From the NCBI RefSeq assembly GCF_019649055.1, contig NW_026570374.1, positions 1 to 64,000 on the forward strand: 64,000 bases of DNA. Reading direction: 5' to 3'. The notes under the pieces are model-generated. The model had not been told where the DNA came from and did no database searches. It saw nothing but the letters and a program-made list of their open reading frames with translations. The stretch comes from Paramacrobiotus metropolitanus. Its lineage: Eukaryota; Tardigrada; Eutardigrada; Parachela; Macrobiotidae. Shown here piece by piece: positions 12,097 to 24,120 of the stretch. A program made the translations under genes and the position numbers. Within the stretch, counting starts at the first letter, position 1; each line of letters begins with the position of its first letter.

Positions 12097-13429
12097 TTAG
12101 TAATGTTTTTTCTTGCCACCGTTGGGGGAACGCGGCGCCGCCGGACTCCCGGTGCTCTTGGTGTTGGTGGCCTCGTCGACCTTTTTCGGCGCCGGAGGGG
12201 GCGACGCGACCTTCTTCGGCGGCGGCGGGGAGGCCTTCTTCTTGGCCTCCTCGTACTTCCCTTTATTCGGGACCTTCGCCGGGCCCACCGCGCCCTCGTG
12301 CAGCACCGACAGCGTGATGCACAGCTGCGCCAGGTAGTACGTCCCCATGACGATGGCGTCGGCGTGCGGGAAGTCGCGGACGAAGGTCCACCAGGCCAGC
12401 GTGCAGTCGGAGACGACAAAGCTCAACGCCCCGACACTCCCCACCAGCAGCCACACCGCGTCGGCGTTGCGCCCCCGCCCCGCCTTCCGCGCCGCGTGGT
12501 ACTTGGCGAAGGCGCGCCAGATCATGCCGGTGATGAGGAGGAGGTAGCCCAGCACGGCGCTGACGAAGACCGGCTCCTTGTGGGCCTTGAGCGCCGGGTA
12601 GAGGAGGTAGTAGTAGGAGGCGCCGACGCCGAGCAGCGGCAGCAGGATGAAGATGTTCAGCGGCCGGAAGCCGAAGGCGACGGTGAAGAGGAACTGGGAG
12701 GCGGCGAAGGCGGCCATGCCGTGCAGGAAGTAGCCGGCGGCCTTCAGCTGGATGAAGACGTCCCCGAGGGCGCTGAGGCACAGCGCCAGGAAGATGAAGA
12801 GCGCGGTCTGGCGGCGCTGCGGGAGACGGACGCCGCGCACCCAGGTGAAGACGGCCAGGGAGACGATGGGCGCCGCTTTGATGACGCAGGCTAGGACCGA
12901 GTTCTCGGTGTGCTCGCGGGCGAACTGCACGAAGACGAGGATGCTGACGGCGAAGGGCAGCAGCCACTTGAAATCCGTGTAGTTCTGCGACACCGTCTGC
13001 AACCCACAAAAAAATAATTATACTTGCATATATTTCAGTTAGTTGCATTTATATTAATTATGTACGCTCGATTATGACCCTTATAAAAATAAATAAATAC
13101 GGCAGATATATACATATGATACAAATACAGCAAATGTACATGCTAACTATTACATAAATGATAATTTTTATATGCGAGTAAAGATTACTTGTACAGTGTA
13201 TGTAGTATATACAGTAGCTATAAAATATATGCGTATGTATACTGCAGCTTACAGTCTCCCACGAAGCATATAGATATACTGTACATATTTATATAATAGT
13301 ATTATACAATATCTATCTGTATGTACTGTAATTATGTACATTGTGGGAATGTTAAATTTGGCGTAAAAAAATACTGATATCTATGTGCGTGTTACGTACC
13401 GCCAGGGTTCGCTTGCTGATTCCCAGCAT
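12097..13429 (-). CDS. TMEM86: TMEM86/YhhN-type lysoplasmalogenase, multi-pass membrane protein
   Basis: Predicted hydrolase of lysoplasmalogens in the ER membrane. Two exons: 13429-13400 (ten codons, GTACGT donor) and 12996-12097; about 309 residues. Around eight hydrophobic segments cover residues 20-240, with family features such as LCLSALGDVFI (small/acidic motif in a membrane helix) and SFVVSDCTLAW. After the last helix an unusual tail rich in lysine and proline follows (KKASPPPPKK, APKKVDEATN) and ends KKKHY. A C-terminal KKxx-like arrangement could be an ER-retrieval signal; that is inference. On the opposite strand a 302-codon open frame overlaps it and is only a GC-rich shadow. Confidence 0.85.
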
Positions 13430-14589
13430 GATGCTGCCGTGGACAATATTAAATTGTGCAGTCGAAAAAAAGAGGAACGCAGTGCAGCGGATGCAGCTGC
13501 GGAGCAGATTACTCGCAGGGAAATGAGTCCGCGGGATGAGGAAGGTCGCTGTAGCGGATAGCGTTAGTTAAGGCTGCCAGTGCCAACTGCCAAGCGGCGT
13601 AATTATCAGCTGTGCGTGGCGCTACAGCTGTGGATAATCATAATAATGATTATTGTTGTGATAAGGATAGAATTAGGGGATTTCCGATAGCGCGCACGCG
13701 TCCGCTGTGCAGGACTACTTATATGTATGCAATTTTATCAAACGCTTGCAAAGATGATACGACCGACGACGTCACTTCCAGCCAGCGGTGAATGATGAAT
13801 GCTACAGAAGACATATGATGTGGATATTATAACGACTGGATAGCGGAGACAACTACAGTAACCATCAAGACATAACAGTCATATAATATTTTCTGGAGTG
13901 CGCATGCGCTGCTTTCAACAGATAAGCGCGTTGGCGGTGGACCAGTAACAGTTGTCAGTGTTGGCTATTTCCTACGTGCACCGTATGAGTATATAATAAT
14001 ATGAGCGTGTGGAAATTAATTTTCTTCACCTGCCGAATAGCGACTGTAGAATCTATATTATACGAGGCAGATATCAATGTACAGCGTAATGTACTTTGCC
14101 GCAGTACAGTCCAGTGAATCGATCGAGCCACAGCGTTCCATGATAGGCAAGTGTTGTGACTCTGGTGGTGCACACTGTACAGTGTATCTGTACAGTGTAC
14201 ACTGTACACCACATAAATGCGTGTTCTCCACAGTCAGTTGTAACACTCACCCGGCGTGCTGCGTGTACGTACACTGACAAGCGTATGGGCCAGTGGCGGC
14301 GCGCGCGGCCTGGGAATCTGCCGTCGCCCGTATAGATTGTACGTGTCAACAAGCGGAGCGCATGTGGCAGCCTGCCAACCGCCCCAACGGAAGGAACAAC
14401 CGCTTGCACCGGCTGTGCGATGCGCTGCTCCGACGAGAGGCACGCCGCCGGGCAGTGCTACGTCGCTGGACAGCGCACTGGATAGCAGGATACTGCTTAT
14501 AGACATTTGTATTAATAATCTATGTTATGTACTACTGCACACTAGATCTCCACACCGGAAATGATCGTATAATATTATGTCACTATCAC
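13430..14589. other. Intergenic region with palindromic GTACAGTGTAC motifs
   Basis: No convincing coding sequence. At 14189-14208 there is a perfect 20-bp palindrome (TGTACAGTGTACACTGTACA) inside a longer TGTACAGTG/CACTGTACA-rich stretch (about 14168-14212). Confidence 0.4.
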
Positions 14590-14716
14590 CCTGTACATGG
14601 AAAAGTGCATGCGTCGACGCTTCTCGCATTGCGGACACTTTCGCGATAATATGAATTCGTATACCGGACCGTAATCTCCAATACAAGCTTGTATAAAAAC
14701 ACTACCCGAGTAGGGT

Positions 14717-14873
14717 AATGGATTGGATTCAGAGGGACGCAGGAATCCGGGTATTGCGACACGCGACACGCCCCCTTTCTAGTGGTCTCTCTGTTACAGT
14801 TACATGTGTGTGTGAATCGGTATAAATTGGGAAATGTTAAGCGCTAACGTGTGTCACTTGCTGCGTAAAAAAA
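14717..14873. repeat. Repeat unit B, copy 1 (157 bp, poly-A end)
   Basis: Identical by eye to 16567-16723. Starts AATGGATTGGATTC, contains a GGATTC...GAATCC stem and ends CTGCGTAAAAAAA. The A-rich end is reminiscent of a retroposed SINE-like sequence. Confidence 0.8.
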
Positions 14874-15006
14874 ATTTCAGCATAAAAGTTGTTTTACTGT
14901 ATACTTTTGTAACGTTGTGTGGTGACCCATGACCTTTAGCCTTTTGACGCCATCGTGATACCGTATGTTGACAGCAGCTTGCAGATGCCTTTGATGCATA
15001 AATCGC

Positions 15007-15420
15007 ATGGATTTAACCATGTCTGCGTTTGTTAAAGCATGTGTCGGGTGTGTATGTGCTGATTGCGTTCAACCAGTTAGTAAGAAGAAGTTGGATCGCA
15101 TGAACCGTCAACACGTCAACCGTCCCATTTGTGATGTGGAAAGAAAGCATGCCCGTAACCCGAAGATGGAAAGGAAATCGGCCTTGGACCACTACTTGTT
15201 GCCACCTACTCTGCATCAGCCGCTCAACCTTGCGGACTTGATTCCATGGCCTAAGCCTACTTGGCGGAATTCCGTCAAAGCTCCGAGCCAGGACATCGCA
15301 GTTGCCGAGCCCGTTATGGAGTTTTCGTCCACGGTCCATAAATGTTCCTTAACAGTGGAAGATGCCACCAAATTACCGCCGTACGGACTTTTCCGGGATT
15401 TCCTACGCAAACCTTGCTGA
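15007..15420 (+). CDS. Orphan open reading frame inside repeat island (hypothetical, 137 aa)
   Basis: Uninterrupted frame with an ATG start (and a second in-frame ATG five codons on). The product is basic, has four cysteines near the N-terminus (CVGCVCADC) and no recognisable domain or signal peptide. It lies between copies of the repeat units, so it may be part of a repetitive element rather than a host gene. Function unknown. Confidence 0.25.
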   Translation: MDLTMSAFVKACVGCVCADCVQPVSKKKLDRMNRQHVNRPICDVERKHARNPKMERKSALDHYLLPPTLHQPLNLADLIPWPKPTWRNSVKAPSQDIAVAEPVMEFSSTVHKCSLTVEDATKLPPYGLFRDFLRKPC

Positions 15421-15778
15421 AGAGATCGCCGCGCTGTTTCTTACTTCGAAACGCCGGTAACCTTTGCTCACTTTAATCACGACCTTTATGGTGTTTCCGG
15501 AGAATTACTTCTGTCTGCCTCCTACCTAAATAAAAAATTTTCCTTTGACCCGGATTCTTCGTCTTCGCTTAATTGTCTTCTGCTGCCATTGAATTCTTAC
15601 CGCTTTTGCTGCCGTGACCTGTCTGCCTTTCACATTCCGGATCTTCAACCCGTTTGTTGTATTGTGCAACTTTTACGTGGCATAGATTACTTCTTTACTC
15701 CCGGAACCGTGCTGCTTGCGGTTGACCTGTGGAATTCCCAGATCTACCGAAAAGTTTTGCTTATCGTTTTCTATTAAC

Positions 15779-16345
15779 AGTAGGACGCAGTAAGAATTCC
15801 GTTGCTTCCTTTTTTGTGTGCACGCTTCTCCGATTGTGTGTGTACGTTCCCATGTACCGCACTGCACGGTGTGAATTCCACCAAAGCAGCGCTTTACCTT
15901 CCAGTAGTGCGTCGTTGTATTACTTCGTCTTATATGGTATCGTTTTCGTGGTTGCCATTAATTTTATTTTATTGTCGTCGTAGGATGCGACAGGAATTCC
16001 GTCGCTACCTGCTTGTGTACGTGATTCATCGATTGCGGACATCTATTTTGTGAGCCGTGCTGTACTTGACGTGATTTCCGTCGGAACAGCATTTTAACTT
16101 ATTAGCAGCATCCCAATCCAGGAATCAGGCGTGAGTTTAGCTAGGTCTGTGGGAAACCCCAGACCAACTAAAAGCGTTCGTCTGTGTTGCTTATTGCCGC
16201 CGGACGCGACAGGACTTCCTTGCAACCGGCTTTATTATATTTTTCGTGCAAATGTACTTCGCTCGGTGGATTCCGCCCTAAGCTGTACTGATTTGCGTTT
16301 TATGTGGAGCACTTGATTTACAAATATTTTCGAGATTTGCGGAAT
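15779..16345. repeat. Degenerate ~200-bp tandem units with GGAATTCCG core
   Basis: Segments beginning near 15780 (TAGGACGCAGTAAGAATTCCG), 15982 (TAGGATGCGACAGGAATTCCG) and 16201 (GGACGCGACAGGACTTCC) align with each other over tens of bases and are spaced about 200-220 bp apart. The GGAATTCCG core recurs further at about 15267 and 16340. Diverged copies of an old tandem repeat. Confidence 0.5.
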
Positions 16346-16472
16346 TCCGCACCTCACTTATCGTTCTGACATAGCTGCATCATCGTTGCGACTGATTCTA
16401 TCAACTAGCATCCTCATAACGCTTTATCGGATCTTCTTCCGCCGTCTCTTTGTGTTTTGTTTTGGCTTTTTG

Positions 16473-16569
16473 GGCTTGGGGCCGTTTCCGGCCATGTTCG
16501 GCATAACTGCCCAAAGGAAGTAAATTCCGAGCCCACCTTTGGTGTTCTCGCGTGGCGTGTAGGAGCAAT
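16473..16569. repeat. Repeat unit A, copy 1 (97 bp), joined directly to unit B
   Basis: Identical by eye to 16753-16849; starts GGCTTGGGGCCGTTTCC and ends TAGGAGCAAT. Here it overlaps the first three bases of unit B, giving a 251-bp A+B element (16473-16723) that ends in poly-A. Confidence 0.8.
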
Positions 16570-16723
16570 GGATTGGATTCAGAGGGACGCAGGAATCCGG
16601 GTATTGCGACACGCGACACGCCCCCTTTCTAGTGGTCTCTCTGTTACAGTTACATGTGTGTGTGAATCGGTATAAATTGGGAAATGTTAAGCGCTAACGT
16701 GTGTCACTTGCTGCGTAAAAAAA
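16567..16723. repeat. Repeat unit B, copy 2 (157 bp)
   Basis: Second copy of the unit at 14717-14873, without visible differences, followed by a T-rich stretch. Confidence 0.8.
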
Positions 16724-16752
16724 TTTTTTTTCTGTTTTTGTTGTCTTGTGAT

Positions 16753-16849
16753 GGCTTGGGGCCGTTTCCGGCCATGTTCGGCATAACTGCCCAAAGGAAG
16801 TAAATTCCGAGCCCACCTTTGGTGTTCTCGCGTGGCGTGTAGGAGCAAT
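16753..16849. repeat. Repeat unit A, copy 2 (97 bp), lacking unit B
   Basis: Same 97 bp as 16473-16569, but followed by TATATATAT instead of unit B. Confidence 0.8.
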
Positions 16850-17815
16850 TATATATATCGCGTAATCAGTTTTTGAAAGTTTCTGTCATGGCCCAACGCG
16901 GAGAATACCGTGCTCGGCTGTTCGGGTGCGAATTCCTACCGTGCAGACGTCTGGAATACGAAAGGCCTGAGTATACCAAACAATCCGCTTTTTGTGTACG
17001 AAACACGTTTTTTTATAACAATGTCATTCGTCGATCTGCAGCCGAATGATTTGTATCCGGTTGGGGAAGAGTACAACGCAAAAGCAGTGGCAAATTTTTA
17101 CTGTATAAAATTCACATACTTAATTATGATGTGCCACAAAACGGTTTTTAACCGCATTGGCAGACAAAGCCAGGTATTGCTTCGCATAATTAAACGAACA
17201 TTAGCAGACACTAATACTAAGGTAAGGGAATAATCCCGGTCTCGTCTACGACCCGGGTCCTGGACATTAGCTCCGCGTGGACACAAACACGGCATCACAT
17301 TCTACCGGCATCATCCTTTGTTTCCACGAGCAAGCGTGAACAGTGAACACTCTCAGCTGCGGACTTTGCCGCCGTATCGCTGCAGCCAGCCTGCGTTGTG
17401 CGCTAAATCTTCTCGTTATCGAGAAAGGTCATGCCGTGAGCGGGCCATCATCACATGTCCAGACGGGTCCGACTGGACTGGCCGGATCCCATGTGCACCG
17501 CCATCTGCAAAAGCGCCAACCGGTTACATAAATATTTATTATGATATGTGTCGCATCTATTAGTAATACTTATCTTAGTAATTGCGATATTTATATTTAT
17601 TAATTCAGTAATATTTATAAGTAATTCCGATCGTCGCTGGCTATTGTCAGCAAAGCACCACAATGGCAGGCAACTTCTATGCCGCTATGCAAAAGGTCAT
17701 GTGTATACACTGGACATATCGGAAAATAATTTTTTTATTTTATACCTATTCTACTATTTATTATGTTATTATTTATTCAACCGCAAGCCGAGTGGTCGGG
17801 ACTATGCATTCATAG
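16850..17815. other. Intergenic, no supported gene
   Basis: A 107-codon open frame at 16910-17233 has no recognisable domain, and its composition resembles the surrounding non-coding DNA. I do not call it a gene. Otherwise AT-rich spacer and the probable 3' region of the downstream GPCR on -. Confidence 0.4.
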
Positions 17816-20800
17816 TTACGTTAGGAGTTGTCCGTGGTCACTTGCCTGCCGCGGCGTTCCCATATGTACGTCGAGGCCGCTGGGCACGGAGCAGGACATG
17901 CGCCGCCGTCGCCACCGGCTGTCCTCTCCCGACCCCGTCGACAGCGTCGACACGGCCAGCCGTTTCCGACCCATCGGCTGGGAATTCATCCGGATGGGTG
18001 GGTGCTGCGGCGCCACCCGCGGCGGGTGGTACACCGCGTGCCGGAAGCTGACGCTGCGGGTCCGCGCACTCCCGTCGGCGGCCGCCGGGGCGCGGGTGTT
18101 CTGCAGACTGCGGAAGCTGCCGCTCGGCACCCGGGGCGGGAGGGTCAGGCGGCTGCGGTGCAGGCTGCAGGGGGAGGAGCGCAGACTGGCTGACTGCTGA
18201 TCCCAGCTGGTCTCCAGGCTGAGGCTGTAGGAGGGCAGGAAGGGGTCGGAGGGCGCGTGCCGTTCCAGGCTATCGAGTGGCCGGAGACAGGAGCATAATT
18301 CCGACAGGGTGCTGCAGCAGCTGCGCCGGAAACGCGGCGCCAGCATGTAGATGGCCGGGTTCAGCGCCGAGTTGAGGAAGCCGCAGCCGTTGATCAGCAG
18401 CATCGTGAAGTACTGCCGGGACACCACAATATTATTGTTTTCATCGTTGCTTATCGGAGCATTTTGCTTCAACGCTTACAAAGTGTCCTTCGGTAAAGAA
18501 GTTGGTGCCGAACTGCGTGATGATCGTCACCATGAAATAGGGTGACCAGCACACTAAAAAGAAACCCAGAAAGGTCACCGCGGTGATTGACAACTGGATG
18601 TTCTGGGCTTACGGAGAAAGGTGACGTTGACGATGAGCATCATGACCGCCACCTTGCGGCGGTTGGAGGCCTGGTACTGCAGCGCCTGCACGCTGCGCCC
18701 CGAGCGGGAGGCCGTGCGGACGGGTTGCCGGCACGGGCGAGGCGTCTCCACCGTCGCGGCTTCTTCCTGCAGCAGGGCCTTGGTGGACTCCTTGAGGGAC
18801 AGGGCCTGCCGCACGCGCCACGACGCGTAGGAGATGGTCAGGGACGGCAGGAGCCATAGCGTCACCGCCAGGAAGCAAAAATATCCCTGCGCCAAAATTG
18901 AAGGCAAATTATTTTTGTTTAATTTTTTCTTGGATTTTAAATTAAGCTTTTTATCTGTTTGCTTTGTAATAATTTATTGTACAAATATTTATCAGTAATA
19001 CGTACAGTATATTTCCTTACCTTGCGGAAGTGGGGATTAACGGCGTCGTAGCCGTCGGAGCAGCCGGCGCGGTCCAGCCGGCCCCAGTCGCTGTGCAGCT
19101 GCAGCTGGTAGTCCTGCGCCGGGATCAGATTGGGCAGACTGAAGAGCAGCGCGCTCAACCACGAGCAGCACAGGAAGACGCGCGTGCGCCGGCTCTTCTT
19201 AAAACGCCGCAGCCGCAGCGGATGCACGATCACCAGGTACCTGTACATATATGCACGCTGCTGATTATACAGTCGTCAACGGTGACCTTTAATTATAATG
19301 CTATAATATGCGTGCGTCGCTAATACAAGTTTAATATTATATACGCGTATATGTAGATTGTCGTCGGTGACCTTTAATTTATAGCGCTATAAGATGCGTG
19401 TATCGCTAGACGGCGCATAACAAGGAAACTCGATGAGAACTACGTCAGATTTCGCGGAGAGATCGGTGGATAGCCGGGTGTTATTCGATTATTCGAGTAG
19501 ATTATGTCGATGTGCATGGCATGATAATCAGCCGGCATGCCGGCAATTAGTGAGGGCAGCCGTACATGCCTTCCGCCTACTCTCCCCGGCCGCTAATTGC
19601 CGCTTCTCACCAGCGCGCTGGCCGGCTTTACTGTCGACGCGCGGGACGCTAGAAACGGGGCGAGGAAAACAAGGGGAGTTCGCGGAAGAAGAAACTTTCC
19701 AACGGGGCATGCAGTGGGACGGAATCAACAGCGGAGAGCGGTGTCGGCGCGGATACCTTCTAACCGCCCCCATCCGCGCATTACGTACGCCGCACACGTG
19801 CTGGCTATTACGCAATGGATGCGCTGCCACACGGATCCGCGTCAGCTGGCCCGGGCCGGTGTAATTGCAATTAACGGGGCTGACGCGGATGCGGCGTTGT
19901 CGGTGTGCAGTGAGCCGGGATTGACGGTGTTGTGATTTTCTTTGCCTGAACATAACGGCGCACTATATCAGGCTGGATGGAGAGGTGCACGTGCGGAAAC
20001 AGCCTGATTGAGCATTTCTCGTTGAAGCGTTAAGTAATTGCAAAACACCTATTCTTGCCGGTAAAATTAGACGCTCCTGTCCTGCGCCGGTACGGCGGGT
20101 TTTTCCCGCAACGGTCAGAAGAGAATACCGTCATGAACGCACAGTTATTTTAAGCGAGCCAGGGAAAGGGACAGGGAAAGGGGCGCGTTGGGCACCGGCA
20201 TTAAGTAGTAAAAAGAGAAGAATGTTTGCGACGCGCTACAGCTCTGTTGCAGCGGCCGTGTACGCCACGTACCTCTCGGTGGCGACCAGCAGGAGCGTCA
20301 TGATGGTGGAGAAGATGGTCATGGACTGCGTGAACTGCAGGCACGTGCACAGCACCGGTCCGAAGATCCTGCAATATTCGTACTCTGTATATGTATCTAC
20401 GAGTATATTCGCTCATTCTGCCCGTATTATATAACACCATACGTCGGTAAGCGTCAGGTGTATACTGCAGATACAAGTATCATATTTCTGCTAAACACTG
20501 CGTGCGCTGAAACACTCGTGATATCGCAGTAACCACGGTGCGACTAAAGGTCATCGAAAGACGCCCAGTGTACATGTCAGGCGATAATTCTACCCGTCTT
20601 CCGCTATCCGAGCCGGCAATACGACCCGTCCGTTTCGGCTTTCCGCTCACGTATCATGTACATGCACTGTCTTATTACTAATTAGTGCCGTGCGACGGCC
20701 ATCGGACACTCGGCTCGACCACTATTGCGCAATGCTGCGATGTTGCATCATCCGGCGGACTTACTGTAGGCGCGACGGGGCCGTCAGTTCCAGCAGTTTG

Positions 20801-21990
20801 GCCGGCGCCACGAAGGCTCCCACCAGCAGATCCGACACTGCAACAAATACAGAAAAATGACAAATTAACGCAATTCGCGAACTGTGGGGATCGGCGTCGG
20901 CTTCGCTCTAATTAAGTGGATGCGCAGCCGGCGCTCGGCGTTGACAGTAATTGATTAGTGTCAACAACGTATTGCCCCGGCCGCGTGTAGCGAGTGTGCG
21001 CCGGATATCCGGTCTCGCCAATGTTATTGGCGGGATAACTAAGCAGGCTAGGAAGAAAGGAAAGTGCCGCAAACTGGCGCTCCACGCACGCAACTCTCAC
21101 CGGACGCCAGTATCTCCGTCCGCGCCGCAATGCGCATTTTGAATGTTCACTCGATTCGGGCCAGCTGATTGTGCGCCGGTAAAGGGAGCGTACTGACGCG
21201 ATCGCGTATTGTACTGGCGCGCAACTGACCGGTGACATCGCAACTATTCTTATCCGCTGACACAAAGATACAAACAGTGAAATGCACAACTACGGTGGCA
21301 TGCAAGGGACTCAACGGCATTGTGCAATGCCAGTATCATTACACAGAAAATGCGCAACGGGACACTGTCGTTGTTCTCTTCCTGGCGAGACACGTTACCG
21401 GCATTAGACAAATTTCCTTTATGTAAACCATCATTGTTATGATGAGCATATTATTTCATAGTCCAGTCCTAACTGACGTATGAGATTTATTAGGAAGAAG
21501 ATAATTATATACAACTATTATTTTTATTCTGATATAGTCTGATTCTGATATATTCCATTAGTATTAAAACCTTATTATTAAAACAGTATGGGAAAAATTT
21601 AAATTATTCTTTTATCCGACGCAGTTATTTTTTTACATGATTATTAAATTTACAGAAATCAAATTTTAGGACTTCTTATTCTTATTACTGTGGTACAATA
21701 AAGCAGTTATTACCGGCGAGATTGCAGGTGAGGAAGTTGAGGGAATTATGGAAGTGCTTCTGCCTCGTGACGGTCAGCAGGACCAGTCCGTTGCCGGTGA
21801 CGGCGGCGACGATGAGGAGCAGATAGGCGACGATGCAGGCCAGCCGCACCTGCTCAATCTGCGACAGATCCGGGTAGTACATGGAACTGGCCAGCGCCGC
21901 ATCCGTGCTAAAGCCGCTCGCGCTCTGATTGGTCAGCCGCGCCGCGTCACTCAGTACGGCTATAGCGCTGTCGTTGGCACCGGTCACCAT
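17816..21990 (-). CDS. Class A GPCR, complete, eight exons
   Basis: Plasma-membrane receptor, probably for a peptide or other small extracellular ligand. Exons on -: 21990-21714, 20837-20765, 20368-20273, 19240-19021, 18886-18613, 18553-18480 and 18412-17816; every splice phase agrees (TM2 spans the first junction). The extracellular N-terminus has N-glycosylation sequons. TM1 GNGLVLL; TM2 NLAVSDLLVG across the first splice junction; TM3 ends in ERY (DRY equivalent) then LVIVHPL; TM6 starts RRKVAVMM and ends LLCWSPYF across a 59-bp intron; TM7 has NPAIY. Tandem cysteines (SCCSTLSELCSC) after TM7 are possible palmitoylation sites. The C-tail is long, Ser/Arg-rich. The ligand class cannot be decided by eye. 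Confidence 0.88.
19272..19409. repeat. Direct repeat pair in a GPCR intron (about 50 bp each)
   Basis: 19272-19322 and 19359-19409 share GTCGTC, GGTGACCTTTAATT, a CTATAA core and ATGCGTG.RTCGCTA with small changes. Both contain TGACCTTT, a nuclear-receptor half-site sequence. Function unknown. Confidence 0.55.
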
Positions 21991-24120
21991 CGCTGACCAC
22001 AGCCACCGACCAATCAGCGATCAGGCTGTTTAATAATCACAATAATTCACCACCGCCACCGCCCAATCAGAAACCAGCGGATAGTTTGTTATCAGAATAA
22101 TTCGCCGGGCTGCAGCGCCGCGTTGCGCAGAATAAAAAATAAATAAACAGCATCGTTTGCACGGTACATAGTGCAATTAGAGTGGAGAGGCTGGGTGATG
22201 CGGGAATGCAGAGAGCGTGAGAATAAGCACTTCCCAGCGGATGGATATCGCATCAACATACTAACAGCGCCGCTCTCCATCGCAATCTAATCAGCGAGCA
22301 CGTACGGGTGCGTGTGGCGCGGCCAGATGGCAAGAAATCGCAGCTACACCGTACAATTGTCTCCCGCGATGCTGCCACAACGGATGCCGGTCGGGCTGTC
22401 TAAGGTTTCGCCCCGTGATCGTCTACACTGTACACTGATTGGGCCACTATACTAGTAATACCATCGCTGCGATCCCCGGGATAGATATATACTGGTTATA
22501 CTGGCAGCGCCGAGAGCGGTGTATGATTATCGCCCGGCTGCCTGCTCCCGTCGACACCGGCTAAGCTGCACACTTTCCCGCACGGCCGCACTCGGTAGGG
22601 TTATGCCGGTGTCCACACCCGGCATTTGCATTCACTGCCGGTATCCAGTCACCCGGCAACTGACGTACCTCGCCGGAACGCCCGCCCCGCCGTCCCACTG
22701 ATCACGGCTAATTACCTTGCATAATACACCGGGGACATCCCTCTCAACAGAAAGAACCAGCAGCGCATTGTCTGCAATGTATACATGTTGTACTTTTGTA
22801 TGCCGGATTAGCAGGAACGACGCTTCAATGACCCACGTGCCGGAAAACAATATTTGGCGTAGTCGTTGACGGCATGTATACGCGGATCGGTACATATACC
22901 GATGCACTATATACATTGACATGACATAACTTCATCTATCTGTACCTACAAATCGACATACGGTACATAAGTTGACGACATAAATAATTAAATACGTGGA
23001 GCGCGGTTATTAATAACACGTTTTTGGCTGCCATCAAAGGCTCGCTTCAAACACAGCGCTCGGAAACGGAAATTAACTGTCTAACGTAGTGTATGTTTCA
23101 CGAACAGCCTTCAGCTGACAATTCTAAAACAACTTCCGGCGCATATATGAAGCGTTTGTTTCAAAAACTCACATTTTTCTCCCTATTATCGTGATAAAAT
23201 AGCTTTCTCCGAAACGTTTCTATTAGAAAAATGAAGAATAAGTTACGAGAAAGTATTTCAATTTGTAATTCATCGATTCGGACCAGACGGATGCAAAATA
23301 AACTGGCGCCGTAGGAAGTAGCGTTCCTGCTAGGACAAGTATCATCCCGCGCAGTTGAACTCGCACTTGTGCGTTGTTTAAAGCGGTTCGTGTTGTGTCA
23401 ACGCCCAACACAGCCGCCGCTCCCGGCGTCGTCTAAGCGCAGCGCCGGCATATATGCAATGCCTCGACTGCTCCATCCGGCAATTATGTGGGCGGTTGGC
23501 GTTTCTGTCGAATGTGTGGATTTGCTGACCTTCTGTGGAATACGTCTACATCTGCAGCACGTGACCCGCTAAACGCCCCACTATGGTGCTGACAATGGGC
23601 ACGTTGGCGGCTCCGTTGCTCTGTGACCTTTCAGTCCACCCTGATCATAACGTGCCTGCATGACGATGGTGATCAGTTATGGTGCAGCAGTAACGAATTT
23701 ATTTTTAGACGGAACGCTTCCTTGCCGGGACCGGCATACGCGTGTACAGAGTACCGCGTGGGAGATCCCACGGACAATTACTTGTAATAGTCCGTTATCC
23801 AGTCGGCTGGATGAAGGTATCCCGGGAAGAACGAAGTTGCAAGTTGCACTATGATTATTATTACGACAATTGTCACCCTGCGTAACCAATTGCTATGTAG
23901 CGTACCGTCACGATTTGTCGATTTCACTTCAAAGGTTTCCTTTATTTACATTAAAATTGATTGATTCAACATCCTGCTGAAACCGGCATTGAGCTGGTTT
24001 ACAGGTACTAGTACTGTACAGTATATAACCGAAAGCCAAAAACACAAGCAGTAATAAATTTAATTTCTGCAGGCGCACCAACTCATTGCTGATTGCAGTA
24101 TAAATATTTCGGCGGTATAA
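21991..24120. other. Long intergenic region between GPCR and NPC2 genes
   Basis: About 2.1 kb. It should carry the GPCR promoter next to 21990. Only short unrelated open frames are present; I see no conserved protein, tRNA or repeat array. Confidence 0.4.

Noticed and set aside
11986-12894. 302-codon open frame on + over the lysoplasmalogenase gene
   Set aside because: Arg/Gly-rich translation without domains, exactly antisense to a conserved GC-rich gene; a compositional shadow.
14717-14873. tRNA, U-snRNA or spliced-leader gene in repeat B
   Set aside because: No cloverleaf, box A/B, Sm site or known snRNA 5' end could be found by eye; kept only as a repeat.
16910-17233. 107-codon frame
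   Set aside because: No domain, no splice partners, composition like the flanking spacer.
18580-18613. A 32-bp intron (GTCACC...CCAG) in TM6 of the eight-exon GPCR
   Set aside because: A 59-bp intron with GTAAGC donor and TTTTTAG acceptor gives correct phase and a canonical TM6 spacing.
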